From the NCBI RefSeq assembly GCF_052857255.1, contig NW_027526652.1, positions 117,026-181,025 of the forward strand: a stretch of 64,000 nt of DNA, written 5' to 3'. Both the position numbers and the translations under genes were made by a program. Positions 1 through 10,544 of this stretch are shown piece after piece. The stretch comes from Amblyomma americanum. Its lineage: Eukaryota; Arthropoda; Arachnida; Ixodida; Ixodidae. Numbering within the stretch: position 1 is the first letter of the stretch; every line of letters begins with the position of its first letter. Under the pieces are notes generated by a model. It saw only the letters and a list, made by a program, of their open reading frames with translations, made no database searches and had not been told where the DNA came from.

Positions 1-956
1 CGGAATACAAGTTTTCGCGCAGTTCTGTGAGAAAAAGTTTACACCTTTCTCTCGTCTACTCTTCGACGTCTTGTAAAATTGAAGTGCGTAAATCTCGTTA
101 CTTCCGATCTAAAATGATGTATCCCGTTGTTTTGAGCCGGAATACAAATTTTCGCGCAGTGCTGAGACAAAAAGTTTACACCTTTCTCTCGTCTACTCTT
201 CGACGACTTGTAAAATCGATGCTCGTGAATCTTGCTAGTTTCGTTCTAAAACGATGTATGCCGTTCTTTTGAGCTGGAATACAAGTTTTCGCGCAGTTCT
301 GAGAAAAAGTTTACACCTTTCTCTCGTCTACTCTTCGACGACTTGTAAAATCGATGCTCGTCAATTTTGCTAGTTTTGATCTAAAACGATGTATCCCGTT
401 GTTTTGAGCCGGAATACAAGTTTTCGCGCAGTTCTGAGAGAAAAAGTTTACACCTTTCTCTCGTGTACTCTTCGACGACTTGTAAAATCGATGCTCGTGA
501 ATCTTGCTAGTTTCGATCTAAAACGATGTGTCCCGTTGTTTTGAGCCGGAATACAAGTTTTCGCGCAGTTCTGAGAGAAAAAGTTTACACCTTTCTCTCG
601 TCTACTCTTCGTCGACTTGTAAAATCGATGCTCGTGAATCTTGCTAGTTTCGTTCTAAAACGATGTATCCCGTTCTTTTGAGCTGGAATACAAGTTTCGC
701 GCAGTTCTGAGAGAAAAAGTTTACACCTTTCTCTCGTGTACTCTTCGAAGGCTTGTAAAATCGATGCTCGTGAATCTTGCTAGTTTCGACCTAAAACGAT
801 GTATCCCGTTGTTTTGAGCCGGCATACAAGTTTACGCGCAGTTCTGAGAGAAAAAGTTTACACCTTCCTCTCGTGTACTCCTCGACGACTTGTAAAATTG
901 ATGCTCGTGAATCTTGCTAGTTTCGATCTAAAACGATGTCTCCCGGTGTTTTGAGC
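1..956 (+). repeat. Left-edge mosaic block: a, b, c, d/e, f/j, k/g, h
   Basis: Monomers start at 1 (a), 138 (b), 275 (c, 135 bp), 410, 547, 684 (136 bp, one T lost from the TTTT at 12-15) and 820 (h). Three are hybrids. 410-546 has the GTGTACTC start of type d and the GTGTCCC end of type e. 547-683 has the TTCGTCGAC of f and the CGTTCT...GTTCTTTT end of j. 684-819 has the CGAAGGC of k but the GTATCCC end and following CGGCAT of g. Each hybrid skips several types of the standard order, so each probably marks a deletion by unequal exchange. The array continues beyond the left edge. Confidence 0.85.
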
Positions 957-1093
957 CGGAATACAAGTTTTCGCGCAGTTCTGAGAGAAAAAGTTTACAC
1001 CTTTCTCTCGTCTACGCTTCGACGACTTGTAAAATTGAAGTGCGTAAATCTCGCTACTTTCGATCTAAAATAATGTATCCCATTGTTTTGAGC
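957..1093 (+). repeat. Monomer type i, 137-bp (left-half) form
   Basis: T60G (CTACGCTTC), seven substitutions between positions 80 and 101 (80, 83, 85, 86, 90, 96, 101), C115T or an A-rich variant, and G126A (CCCATTG). The 80-101 tract is shared with type a. The form with CTACTTTCGATC is found at 957-22023 only. Confidence 0.88.
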
Positions 1094-1230
1094 CGGAATA
1101 CAAGTTTTCGCGCAGTTCTGAGAGAAAAAGTTTACACCTTTCTCCCGTCTACTCTTCGACGACTTGTAAAATCGATGCTCGTGAATCTTGCTAGTTTCGT
1201 TCTAAAACGATGTATCCCGTTCTTTTGAGC

Positions 1231-1367
1231 TGGAATACAAGTTTTCGCGCAGTTCTGAGAGAAAAAGTTTACACCTTTCTCTCGTGTACTCTTCGAAGGC
1301 TTGTAAAATCGATGCTCGTGAATCTTGCTAGTTTCGACCTAAAACGATGTATCGCGTTGTTTTGAGC
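1231..1367 (+). repeat. Monomer type k (exemplar)
   Basis: C56G, C67A and A69G (CGAAGGCTTG), T108C (CGACCT) and C124G (GTATCGCG). It almost always follows j or another j-ended hybrid and is rare in the right half, where it is limited to the 26-mer (36525, 40074, 43624). Confidence 0.88.
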
Positions 1368-1504
1368 CGGAATACAAGTTTTCGCACAGTTCTGAGAGAA
1401 AAAGTTTACATCTTTCTCTCGTGTACTCTTCGACGACTTGTAAAATCCATGCTCGTGAATCTTGCTAGTTTCGATCTAAAACAATGTATCCCGTTGTTTT
1501 GAGC
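1368..1504 (+). repeat. Monomer type l (exemplar)
   Basis: G19A (CGCACAG), C44T (ACATCT), C56G, G81C (ATCCATGC, which removes the ATCGAT site) and G116A; the next monomer starts CAGAAT. Not seen intact right of about 24 kb. Confidence 0.85.
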
Positions 1505-3422
1505 CAGAATACAAGTTTTCGCGCAGTTCTGAGAGAAAAAGTTTACGCCTTTCTCTCGTCTACTCTTCGACGATTTGTAAAATCGATGCTCGTGAATCTT
1601 GCTAGTTTCGACCTAAAACGATGTATCCCGTTGTTTTGAGCCGGCATACAAGTTTACGCGCAGTTCTGAGAGAAAAAGTTTACACCTTCCTCTCGTGTAC
1701 TCCTCGACGACTTGTAAAATCGATGCTCGTGAATCTTGCTAGTTTCGATCTAAAACGATGTCTCCCGGTGTTTTGAGCCGGAATACAAGTTTTCGCGCAG
1801 TTCTGAGAGAAAAAGTTTACACCTTTCTCTCGTCTACTCTTCGTTGACTTGTAAAATCGATGCTCGTGAATCTTGCTAGTTTCGATCTAAAACAATGTAT
1901 CCCGTTGTTTTGAGCCGGAATACAAGTTTTCGTGCAGTTCTGAGAGAAAAAGTTTACGCCTTTCTCTCGTGTACTCTTCGAAGGCTTGTAAAATCGATGC
2001 TCGTGAATCTTGCTAGTTTCGACCTAAAACGATGTATCCCGTTGTTTTGAGCCGGCATACAAGTTTACGCGCAGTTCTGAGAGAAAAAGTTTACACCTTC
2101 CTCTCGTGTACTCCTCGACGACTTGTAAAATTGATGCTCGTGAATCTTGCTAGTTTCGATCTAAAACGATGTCTCCCGGTGTTTTGAGCCGGAATACAAG
2201 TTTTCGCGCAGTTCTGAGAGAAAAAGTTTACACCTTTCTCTCGTCTACGCTTCGACGACTTGTAAAATTGAAGTGCGTAAATCTCGCTACTTTCGATCTA
2301 AAATAATGTATCCCATTGTTTTGAGCCGGAATACAAGTTTTCGCGCAGTTCTGAGAGAAAAAGTTTACACCTTTCTCCCGTCTACTCTTCGACGACTTGT
2401 AAAATCGATGCTCGTGAATCTTGCTAGTTTCGTTCTAAAACGCTGTATCCCGTTCTTTTGAGCTGGAATACAAGTTTTCGCGCAGTTCTGAGAGAAAAAG
2501 TTTACACCTTTCTCTCGTGTACTCTTCGAAGGCTTGTAAAATCGATGCTCGTGAATCTTGCTAGTTTCGACCTAAAACGATGTATCGCGTTGTTTTGAGC
2601 CGGAATACAAGTTTTCGCACAGTTCTGAGAGAAAAAGTTTACATCTTTCTCTCGTGTACTCTTCGACGACTTGTAAAATCCATGCTCGTGAATCTTGCTA
2701 GTTTCGATCTAAAACAATGTATCCCGTTGTTTTGAGCCAGAATACAAGTTTTCGCGCAGTTCTGAGAGAAAAAGTTTACGCCTTTCTCTCGTCTACTCTT
2801 CGACGATTTGTAAAATCGATGCTCGTGAATCTTGCTAGTTTCGACCTAAAACGATGTATCCCGTTGTTTTGAGCCGGCATACAAGTTTACGCGCAGTTCT
2901 GAGAGAAAAAGTTTACACCTTCCTCTCGTGTACTCCTCGACGACTTGTAAAATCGATGCTCGTGAATCTTGCTAGTTTCGATCTAAAACGATGTCTCCCG
3001 GTGTTTTGAGCCGGAATACAAGTTTTCGCGCAGTTCTGAGAGAAAAAGTTTACACCTTTCTCTCGTCTACTCTTCGTTGACTTGTAAAATCGATGCTCGT
3101 GAATCTTGCTAGTTTCGATCTAAAACAATGTATCCCGTTGTTTTGAGCCGGAATACAAGTTTTCGTGCAGTTCTGAGAGAAAAAGTTTACGCCTTTCTCT
3201 CGTCTACTCTTGGACGATTTGTAAAATCGATGCTCGTGAATCTTGCTAGTTTCGACCTAAAACGATGTATCCCGTTGTTTTGAGCCGGCATACAAGTTTA
3301 CGCGCAGTTCTGAGAGAAAAAGTTTACACCTTCCTCTCGTGTACTCCTCGACGACGTGTAAAATCGATGCTCGTGAATCTTGCTAGTTTCGATCTAAAAC
3401 GATGTCTCCCGGTGTTTTGAGC

Positions 3423-3833
3423 CGGAATACAAGTTTTCGCGCAGTTCTGAGAGAAAAAGTTTACACCTTTCTCTCGTCTACGCTTCGACGACTTGTAAAA
3501 TTGAAGTGCGTAAATCTCGCTACTTTCGATCTAAAATGATGTATCCCGTTGTTTTGAGCCGGAATACAAGTTTTCGTGCAGTTCTGAGAGAAAAAGTTTA
3601 CGCCTTTCTCTCGTCTACTCTTGGACGATTTGTAAAATCGATGCTCGTGAATCTTGCTAGTTTCGACCTAAAACGATGTATCCCGTTGTTTTGAGCCGGC
3701 ATACAAGTTTTCGCGCAGTTCTGAGAGAAAAAGTTTACACCTTTCTCCCGTCTACTCTTCGACGACTTGTAAAATCGATGCTCGTGAATCTTGCTAGTTT
3801 CGTTCTAAAACGATGTATCCCGTTCTTTTGAGC
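3423..3833 (+). repeat. Hybrid trio i, g, j linking two HOR blocks
   Basis: Monomers at 3423 (i, with ATGATG and CCCGTTG instead of the AATAATG/CCCATTG seen in the preceding copies), 3560 (g, CGTGCAG and TCTTGGACG) and 3697 (j, preceded by the CGGCAT start normally proper to h). The CGGCAT-then-TTTTCGCGC-then-CTCCCGTC combination at 3697 joins an h or p beginning to a j body. The same g variant recurs at 5341 after another i. Confidence 0.75.
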
Positions 3834-4792
3834 TGGAATACAAGTTTTCGCGCAGTTCTGAGAGAAAAAGTTTACACCTTTCTCTCGTGTACTCTTCGAA
3901 GGCTTGTAAAATCGATGCTCGTGAATCTTGCTAGTTTCGACCTAAAACGATGTATCGCGTTGTTTTGAGCCGGAATACAAGTTTTCGCGCAGTTCGAAGA
4001 GAAAAAGTTTACACCTTTCTCTCGTCTACTCTTCGTCGACTTGTAAAATCCATGCTCGTGAATCTTGCTAGTTTCGTTCTAAAACGATGTATCCCGTTCT
4101 TTTGAGCTGGAATACAAGTTTTCGCGCAGTTCTGAGAGAAAAAGTTTACACCTTTCTCTCGTGTACTCTTCGAAGGCTTGTAAAATCGATGCTCGTGAAT
4201 CTTGCTAGTTTCGACCTAAAACGATGTATCGCGTTGTTTTGAGCCGGAATACAAGTTTTCGTGCAGTTCGAAGAGAAAAAGTTTACACCTTTCTCTCGTC
4301 TACTCTTCGTCGACTTGTAAAATCGATGCTCGTGAATCTTGCTAGTTTCGTTCTAAAACGATGTATCCCGTTCTTTTGAGCTGGAATACAAGTTTTCGCG
4401 CAGTTCTGAGAGAAAAAGTTTACACCTTTCTCTCGTGTACTCTTCGAAGGCTTGTAAAATCGATGCTCGTGAATCTTGCTAGTTTCGACCTAAAACGATG
4501 TATCGCGTTGTTTTGAGCCGGAATACAAGTTTTCGCGCAGTTCTGAGAGAAAAAGTTTACACCTTTCTCTCGTATACTCTTCGAAGACTTGTAAAATCGA
4601 TGCTCGTGAATCTTGCTAGTTTCGTTCTAAAACGATGTATCCCGTTCTTTTGAGCTGGAATACAAGTTTTCGCGCAGTTCTGAGAGAAAAAGTTTACACC
4701 TTTCTCTCGTGTACTCTTCGAAGGCTTGTAAAATCGATGCTCGTGAATCTTGCTAGTTTCGACCTAAAACGATGTATCGCGTTGTTTTGAGC
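3834..4792 (+). repeat. Dimeric sub-array, 274-bp period (k alternating with f/j and e/j hybrids)
   Basis: Type k monomers (CGAAGGCTTG and ATCGCG) start at 3834, 4108, 4382 and 4656, every 274 bp. Between them lie j-ended hybrids at 3971, 4245 and 4519. The first two share AGTTCGAAGAG at monomer positions 21-31, seen nowhere else that I noticed, so the dimer was copied as a unit. The third has GTATACTCTTCGAAG of type e. This is the shortest HOR period in the window. Confidence 0.85.
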
Positions 4793-5614
4793 CGGAATAC
4801 AAGTTTTCGCACAGTTCTGAGAGAAAAAGTTTACATCTTTCTCTCGTGTACTCTTCGACGACTTGTAATATCCATGTTCGTGAATCTTGCTAGTTTCGAT
4901 CTAAAACAATGTATCCCGTTGTTTTGAGCCAGAATACAAGTTTTCGCGCAGTTCTGAGAGAAAAAGTTTACGCCTTTCTCTCGTCTACTCTTCGACGATT
5001 TGTAAAATCGATGCTCGTGAATCTTGCTAGTTTCGACCTAAAACGATGTATCCCGTTGTTTTGAGCCGGCATACAAGTTTACGCGCAGTTCTGAGAGAAA
5101 AAGTTTACACCTTCCTCTCGTGTACTCCTCGACGACTTGTAAAATCGATGCTCGTGAATCTTGCTAGTTTCGATCTAAAACGATGTCTCCCGGTGTTTTG
5201 AGCCGGAATACAAGTTTTCGCGCAGTTCTGAGAGAAAAAGTTTACACCTTTCTCTCGTCTACGCTTCGACGACTTGTAAAATTGAAGTGCGTAAATCTCG
5301 CTACTTTCGATCTAAAACAATGTATCCCGTTGTTTTGAGCCGGAATACAAGTTTTCGTGCAGTTCTGAGAGAAAAAGTTTACGCCTTTCTCTCGTCTACT
5401 CTTGGACGATTTGTAAAATCGATGCTCGTGAATCTTGCTAGTTTCGACCTAAAACGATGTATCCCGTTGTTTTGAGCCGGCATACAAGTTTACGCGCAGT
5501 TCTGAGAGAAAAAATTTACACCTTCCTCTCGTGTACTCCTCGACGACTTGTAAAATCGATGCTCGTGAATCTTGCTAGTTTCGATCTAAAACGATGTCTC
5601 CCGGTGTTTTGAGC
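4793..5614 (+). repeat. Mosaic l-g-h-i-g-h
   Basis: Monomers start at 4793 (l), 4930 (g), 5067 (h), 5204 (i, ending AACAATG), 5341 (g with CGTGCAG and TCTTGGACG) and 5478 (h, with AAAAAATTT in place of AAAAAGTTT). The i-g-h segment at 5204-5614 precedes a further i 411 bp later, so it looks like a 3-mer relic of the 9-mer to the left. No non-satellite sequence. Confidence 0.75.
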
Positions 5615-7395
5615 CGGAATACAAGTTTTCGCGCAGTTCTGAGAGAAAAAGTTTACACCTTTCTCTCGTCTACGCTTCGACGACTTGTAAAATTGAAGTG
5701 CGTAAATCTCGCTACTTTCGATCTAAAATGATGTATCCCATTGTTTTGAGCCGGAATACAAGTTTTCGCGCAGTTCTGAGAGAAAAAGTTTACACCTTTC
5801 TCCCGTCTACTCTTCGACGACTTGTAAAATCGATGCTCGTGAATCTTGCTAGTTTCGTTCTAAAACGATGTATCCCGTTCTTTTGAGCTGGAATACAAGT
5901 TTTCGCGCAGTTCTGAGAGAAAAAGTTTACACCTTTCTCTCGTGTACTCTTCGAAGGCTTGTAAAATCGATGCTCGTGAATCTTGCTAGTTTCGACCTAA
6001 AACGATGTATCGCGTTGTTTTGAGCCAGAATACAAGTTTTCGCACAGTTCTGAGAGAAAAAGTTTACATCTTTCTCTCGTGTACTCTTCGACGACTTGTA
6101 AAATCCATGCTCGTGAATCTTGCTAGTTTCGATCTAAAACAATGTATCCCGTTGTTTTGAGCCAGAATACAAGTTTTCGCGCAGGTCTGAGAGAAAAAGT
6201 TTACGCCTTTCTCTCGTCTACTCTTCGACGATTTGTAAAATCGATGCTCGTGAATCTTGCTAGTTTCGACCTAAAACGATGTATCCCGTTGTTTTGAGCC
6301 GGCATACAAGTTTACGCGCAGTTCTGAGAGAAAAAGTTTACACCTTCCTCTCGTGTACTCCTCGACGACTTGTAAAATCGATGCTCGTGAATCTTGCTAG
6401 TTTTGATCTAAAACGATGTCTCCCGGTGTTTTGAGCCGGAATACAAGTTTTCGCGCAGTTCTGAGAGAAAAAGTTTACACCTTTCTCTCGTCTACGCTTC
6501 GACGACTTGTAAAATTGAAGTGCGTAAATCTCGCTACTTTCGATCTAAAATGATGTATCCCATTGTTTTGAGCCGGAATACAAGTTTTCGCGCAGTTCTG
6601 AGAGAAAAAGTTTACACCTTTCTCCCGTCTACTCTTCGACGACTTGTAAAATCGATGCTCGTGAATCTTGCTAGTTTCGTTCTAAAACGATGTATCCCGT
6701 TCTTTTGAGCTGGAATACAAGTTTTCGCGCAGTTCTGAGAGAAAAAGTTTACACCTTTCTCTCGTGTACTCTTCGAAGGCTTGTAAAATCGATGCTCGTG
6801 AATCTTGCTAGTTTCGACCTAAAACGATGTATCGCGTTGTTTTGAGCCGGAATACAAGTTTTCGCACAGTTCTGAGAGAAAACGTTTACATCTTTCTCTC
6901 GTGTACTCTTCGACGACTTGTAATATCCATGCTCGTGAATCTTGCTAGTTTCGATCTAAAACAATGTATCCCGTTGTTTTGAGCCAGAATACAAGTTTTC
7001 GCGCAGTTCTGAGAGAAAAAGTTTACGCCTTTCTCTCGTCTACTCTTCGACGATTTGTAAAATCGATGCTCGTGAATCTTGCTAGTTTCGACCAAAAACG
7101 ATGTATCCCGTTGTTTTGAGCCGGCATACAAGTTTACGCGCAGTTCTGAGAGAAAAAGTTTACACCTTCCTCTCGTGTACTCCTCGACGACTTGTAAAAT
7201 CGATGCTCGTGAATCTTGCTAGTTTCGATCTAAAACGATGTCTCCCGGTGTTTTGAGCCGGAATACAAGTTTTCGCGCAGTTCTGAGAGAAAAAGTTTAC
7301 ACCTTTCTCTCGTCTACGCTTCGACGACTTGTAAAATTGAAGTGCGTAAATCTCGCTACTTTCGATCTAAAATGATGTATCCCATTGTTTTGAGC
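5615..7395 (+). repeat. 6-mer higher-order repeat, 822 bp, two full copies plus a leading i
   Basis: The order i-j-k-l-g-h occupies 5615-6436 and 6437-7258 (822 bp, 6 x 137), and i alone follows at 7259-7395. It equals the first six monomers of the 9-mer at 957, so the 6-mer is a contraction of the 9-mer or the 9-mer an expansion of it. The same 6-mer recurs at 9175-9996 and 18614-19435 inside the large duplication. Point differences between copies are few, for example GCAGGTC against GCAGTTC near 6183. Confidence 0.88.
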
Positions 7396-10300
7396 CGGAA
7401 TACAAGTTTTCGCGCAGTTCTGAGAGAAAAAGTTTACACCTTTCTCTCGTCTACTCTTCGAGGACTTGTAAAATCGATGCTCGAGAATCTTGCTAGTTTC
7501 GATCTAAAACAATGTATCCCGTTGTTTTGAGCCAGAATACAAGTTTTCGCGCAGTTCTGAGAGAAAAAGCTTACACCATTCTCTCGTCTACTCTTCGACG
7601 ATTTGTAAAATCGATGCTCGTGAATCTTGCTAGTTTCGACCTAAAAGGATGTATCCCGTTGTTTTGAGCCGGAATACAAGTTTTCGCACAGTTCTGAGAG
7701 AAAAAGTTTACACCTTTCTCTCGTATACTGTTCGAAGACTTGTAAATTCGATGCTCGTGAATCTTGCTAGTTTCGATCTAAAACGATGTATCCCGTTGTT
7801 TTGAGCCGGAATACAAGTTTTCGCGCAGTTCTGAGAGAAAAAGTTTACGCCTTTCTCTCGTCTACTCTTCGACGACTTGTAAAATCGATGCTCGTCAATT
7901 TTGCTAGTTTTGATCTAAAACGATGTATCCCGTTGTTTTGAGCTGGAATACAAGTTTTCGCGCAGTTCTGAGAGAAAAAGTTTACACCTTTCTCTCGTGT
8001 ACTCTTCGACGACTTGTAAAATCGATGCTCGTGAATCTTGCTAGTTTCGACCTAAAAGGATGTATCCCGTTGTTTTGAGCCGGAATACAAGTTTTCGCAC
8101 AGTTCTGAGAGAAAAAGTTTACACCTTTCTCTCGTATACTGTTCGAAGACTTGTAAATTCGATGCTCGTGAATCTTGCTAGTTTCGATCTAAAACGATGT
8201 ATCCCATTGTTTTGAGCCGGAATACAAGTTTTCGCGCAGTTCTGAGAGAAAAAGTTTACACCTTTCTCTCGTCTACTCTTCGAGGACTTGTAAAATCGAT
8301 GCTCGAGAATCTTGCTAGTTTCGATCTAAAACAATGTATCCCGTTGTTTTGAGCCAGAATACAAGTTTTCGCGCAGTTCTGAGAGAAAAAGCTTACACCA
8401 TTCTCTCGTCTACTCTTCGACGATTTGTAAAATCGATGCTCGTGAATCTTGCTAGTTTCGACCTAAAAGGATGTATCCCGTTGTTTTGAGCCGGCATACA
8501 AGATTACGCGCAGTTCTGAGAGAAAAAGTTTACACCTTTCTCTTGTCTACTCTTCGACGACTTGTAAAATCGATGCTCGTGAATCTTGCTAGTTTCGTTC
8601 TAAAACGATGTATGCCGTTCTTTTGAGCTGGAATACAAGTTTTCGCGCAGTTCTGAGAAAAAGTTTACACCTTTCTCTCGTCTACTCTTCGACGACTTGT
8701 AAAATCGATGCTCGTCAATTTTGCTAGTTTTGATCTAAAACGATGTATCCCGTTGTTTTGAGCCGGAATACAAGTTTTCGCGCAGTTCTGAGAGAAAAAG
8801 TTTACACCTTTCTCTCGTGTACTCTTCGACGACTTGTAAAATCCATGCTCGTGAATCTTGCTAGGTTCGATCTAAAACAATGTATCCCGTTGTTTTGAGC
8901 CAGAATACAAGTTTTCGCGCAGTTCTGAGAGAAAAAGTTTACGCCTTTCTCTCGTCTACTCTTCGACGATTTGTAAAATCGATGCTCGTGAATCTTGCTA
9001 GTTTCGACCTAAAACGATGTATCCCGTTGTTTTGAGCCGGCATACAAGTTTAAGCGCAGTTCTGAGAGAAAAAGTTTACACCTTCCTCTCGTGTACTCCT
9101 CGACGACTTGTAAAATCGATGCTCGTGAATCTTGCTAGTTTTGATCTAAAACGATGTCTCCCGGTGTTTTGAGCCGGAATACAAGTTTTCGCGCAGTTCT
9201 GAGAGAAAAAGTTTACACCTTTCTCTCGTCTACGCTTCGACGACTTGTAAAATTGAAGTGCGTAAATCTCGCTACTTTCGATCTAAAATGATGTATCCCA
9301 TTGTTTTGAGCCGGAATACAAGTTTTCGCGCAGTTCTGAGAGAAAAAGTTTACACCTTTCTCCCGTCTACTCTTCGACGACTTGTAAAATCGATGCTCGT
9401 GAATCTTGCTAGTTTCGTTCTAAAACGATGTATCCCGTTCTTTTGAGCTGGAATACAAGTTTTCGCGCAGTTCTGAGAGAAAAAGTTTACACCTTTCTCT
9501 CGTGTACTCTTCGAAGGCTTGTAAAATCGATGCTCGTGAATCTTGCTAGTTTCGACCTAAAACGATGTATCGCGTTGTTTTGAGCCGGAATACAAGTTTT
9601 CGCACAGTTCTGAGAGAAAAAGTTTACATCTTTCTCTCGTGTACTCTTCGACGACTTGCAATATCCATGCTCGTGAATCTTGCTAGTTTCGATCTAAAAC
9701 AATGTATCCCGTTGTTTTGAGCCAGAATACAAGTTTTCGCGCAGTTCTGAGAGAAAAAGTTTACGCCTTTCTCTCGTCTACTCTTCGACGATTTGTAAAA
9801 TCGATGCTCGTGAATCTTGCTAGTTTCGACCTAAAACGATGTATCCCGTTGTTTTGAGCCGGCATACAAGTTTACACGCAGTTCTGAGAGAAAAAGTTTA
9901 CACCTTCCTCTCGTGTACTCCTCGACGACTTGTAAAATCGATGCTCGTGAATCTTGCTAGTTTCGATCTAAAACGATGTCTCCCGGTGTTTTGAGCCGGA
10001 ATACAAGTTTTCGCGCAGTTCCGAGAGAAAAAGTTTACACCTTTCTCTCGTCTACGCTTCGACGACTTGTAAAATTGAAGTGCGTAAATCTCGCTACTTT
10101 CGATCTAAAATGATGTATCCCATTGTTTTGAGCCGGAATACAAGTTTTCGCGCAGTTCTGAGAGAAAAAGTTTACACCTTTCTCTCGTCTACTCTTCGAG
10201 GACTTGTAAAATCGATGCTCGAGAATCTTGCTAGTTTCAATCTAAAACGATGTATCCCGTTGTTTTGAGCCAGAATACAAGTTTCCGCGCAGTTCTGAGA

Positions 10301-10544
10301 GAAAAAGCTTACACCATTCTCTCGTCTACTCTTCGACGATTTGTAAAATCGATGCTCGTGAATCTTGCTAGTTTCGACCTAAAAGGATGTATCCCGTTGT
10401 TTTGAGCCGGAATACAAGTTTTCGCACAGTTCTGAGAGAAAAAGTTTACACCTTTCTCTCGTATACTGTTCGAAGACTTGTAAACTCGATGCTCGTGAAT
10501 CTTGCTAGTTTCGATCTAAAACGATGTATCCCGTTGTTTTGAGC

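Larger units (their letters stand above)
957..3422 (+). repeat. 9-mer higher-order repeat, two tandem copies of 1233 bp
   Basis: Type order i-j-k-l-g-h-f-g-h occurs at 957-2189 and again at 2190-3422, exactly 1233 bp (9 x 137) apart. Shared private markers include AATAATG at the end of i, ATCGCG in k and TTCGTTGAC in the f monomer. The copies differ at the eighth monomer: in copy 1 (1916-2052) it carries TGTACTCTTCGAAGG of type k, in copy 2 it carries TCTACTCTTGGACG. A third i starts at 3423 but departs immediately. Confidence 0.9.
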
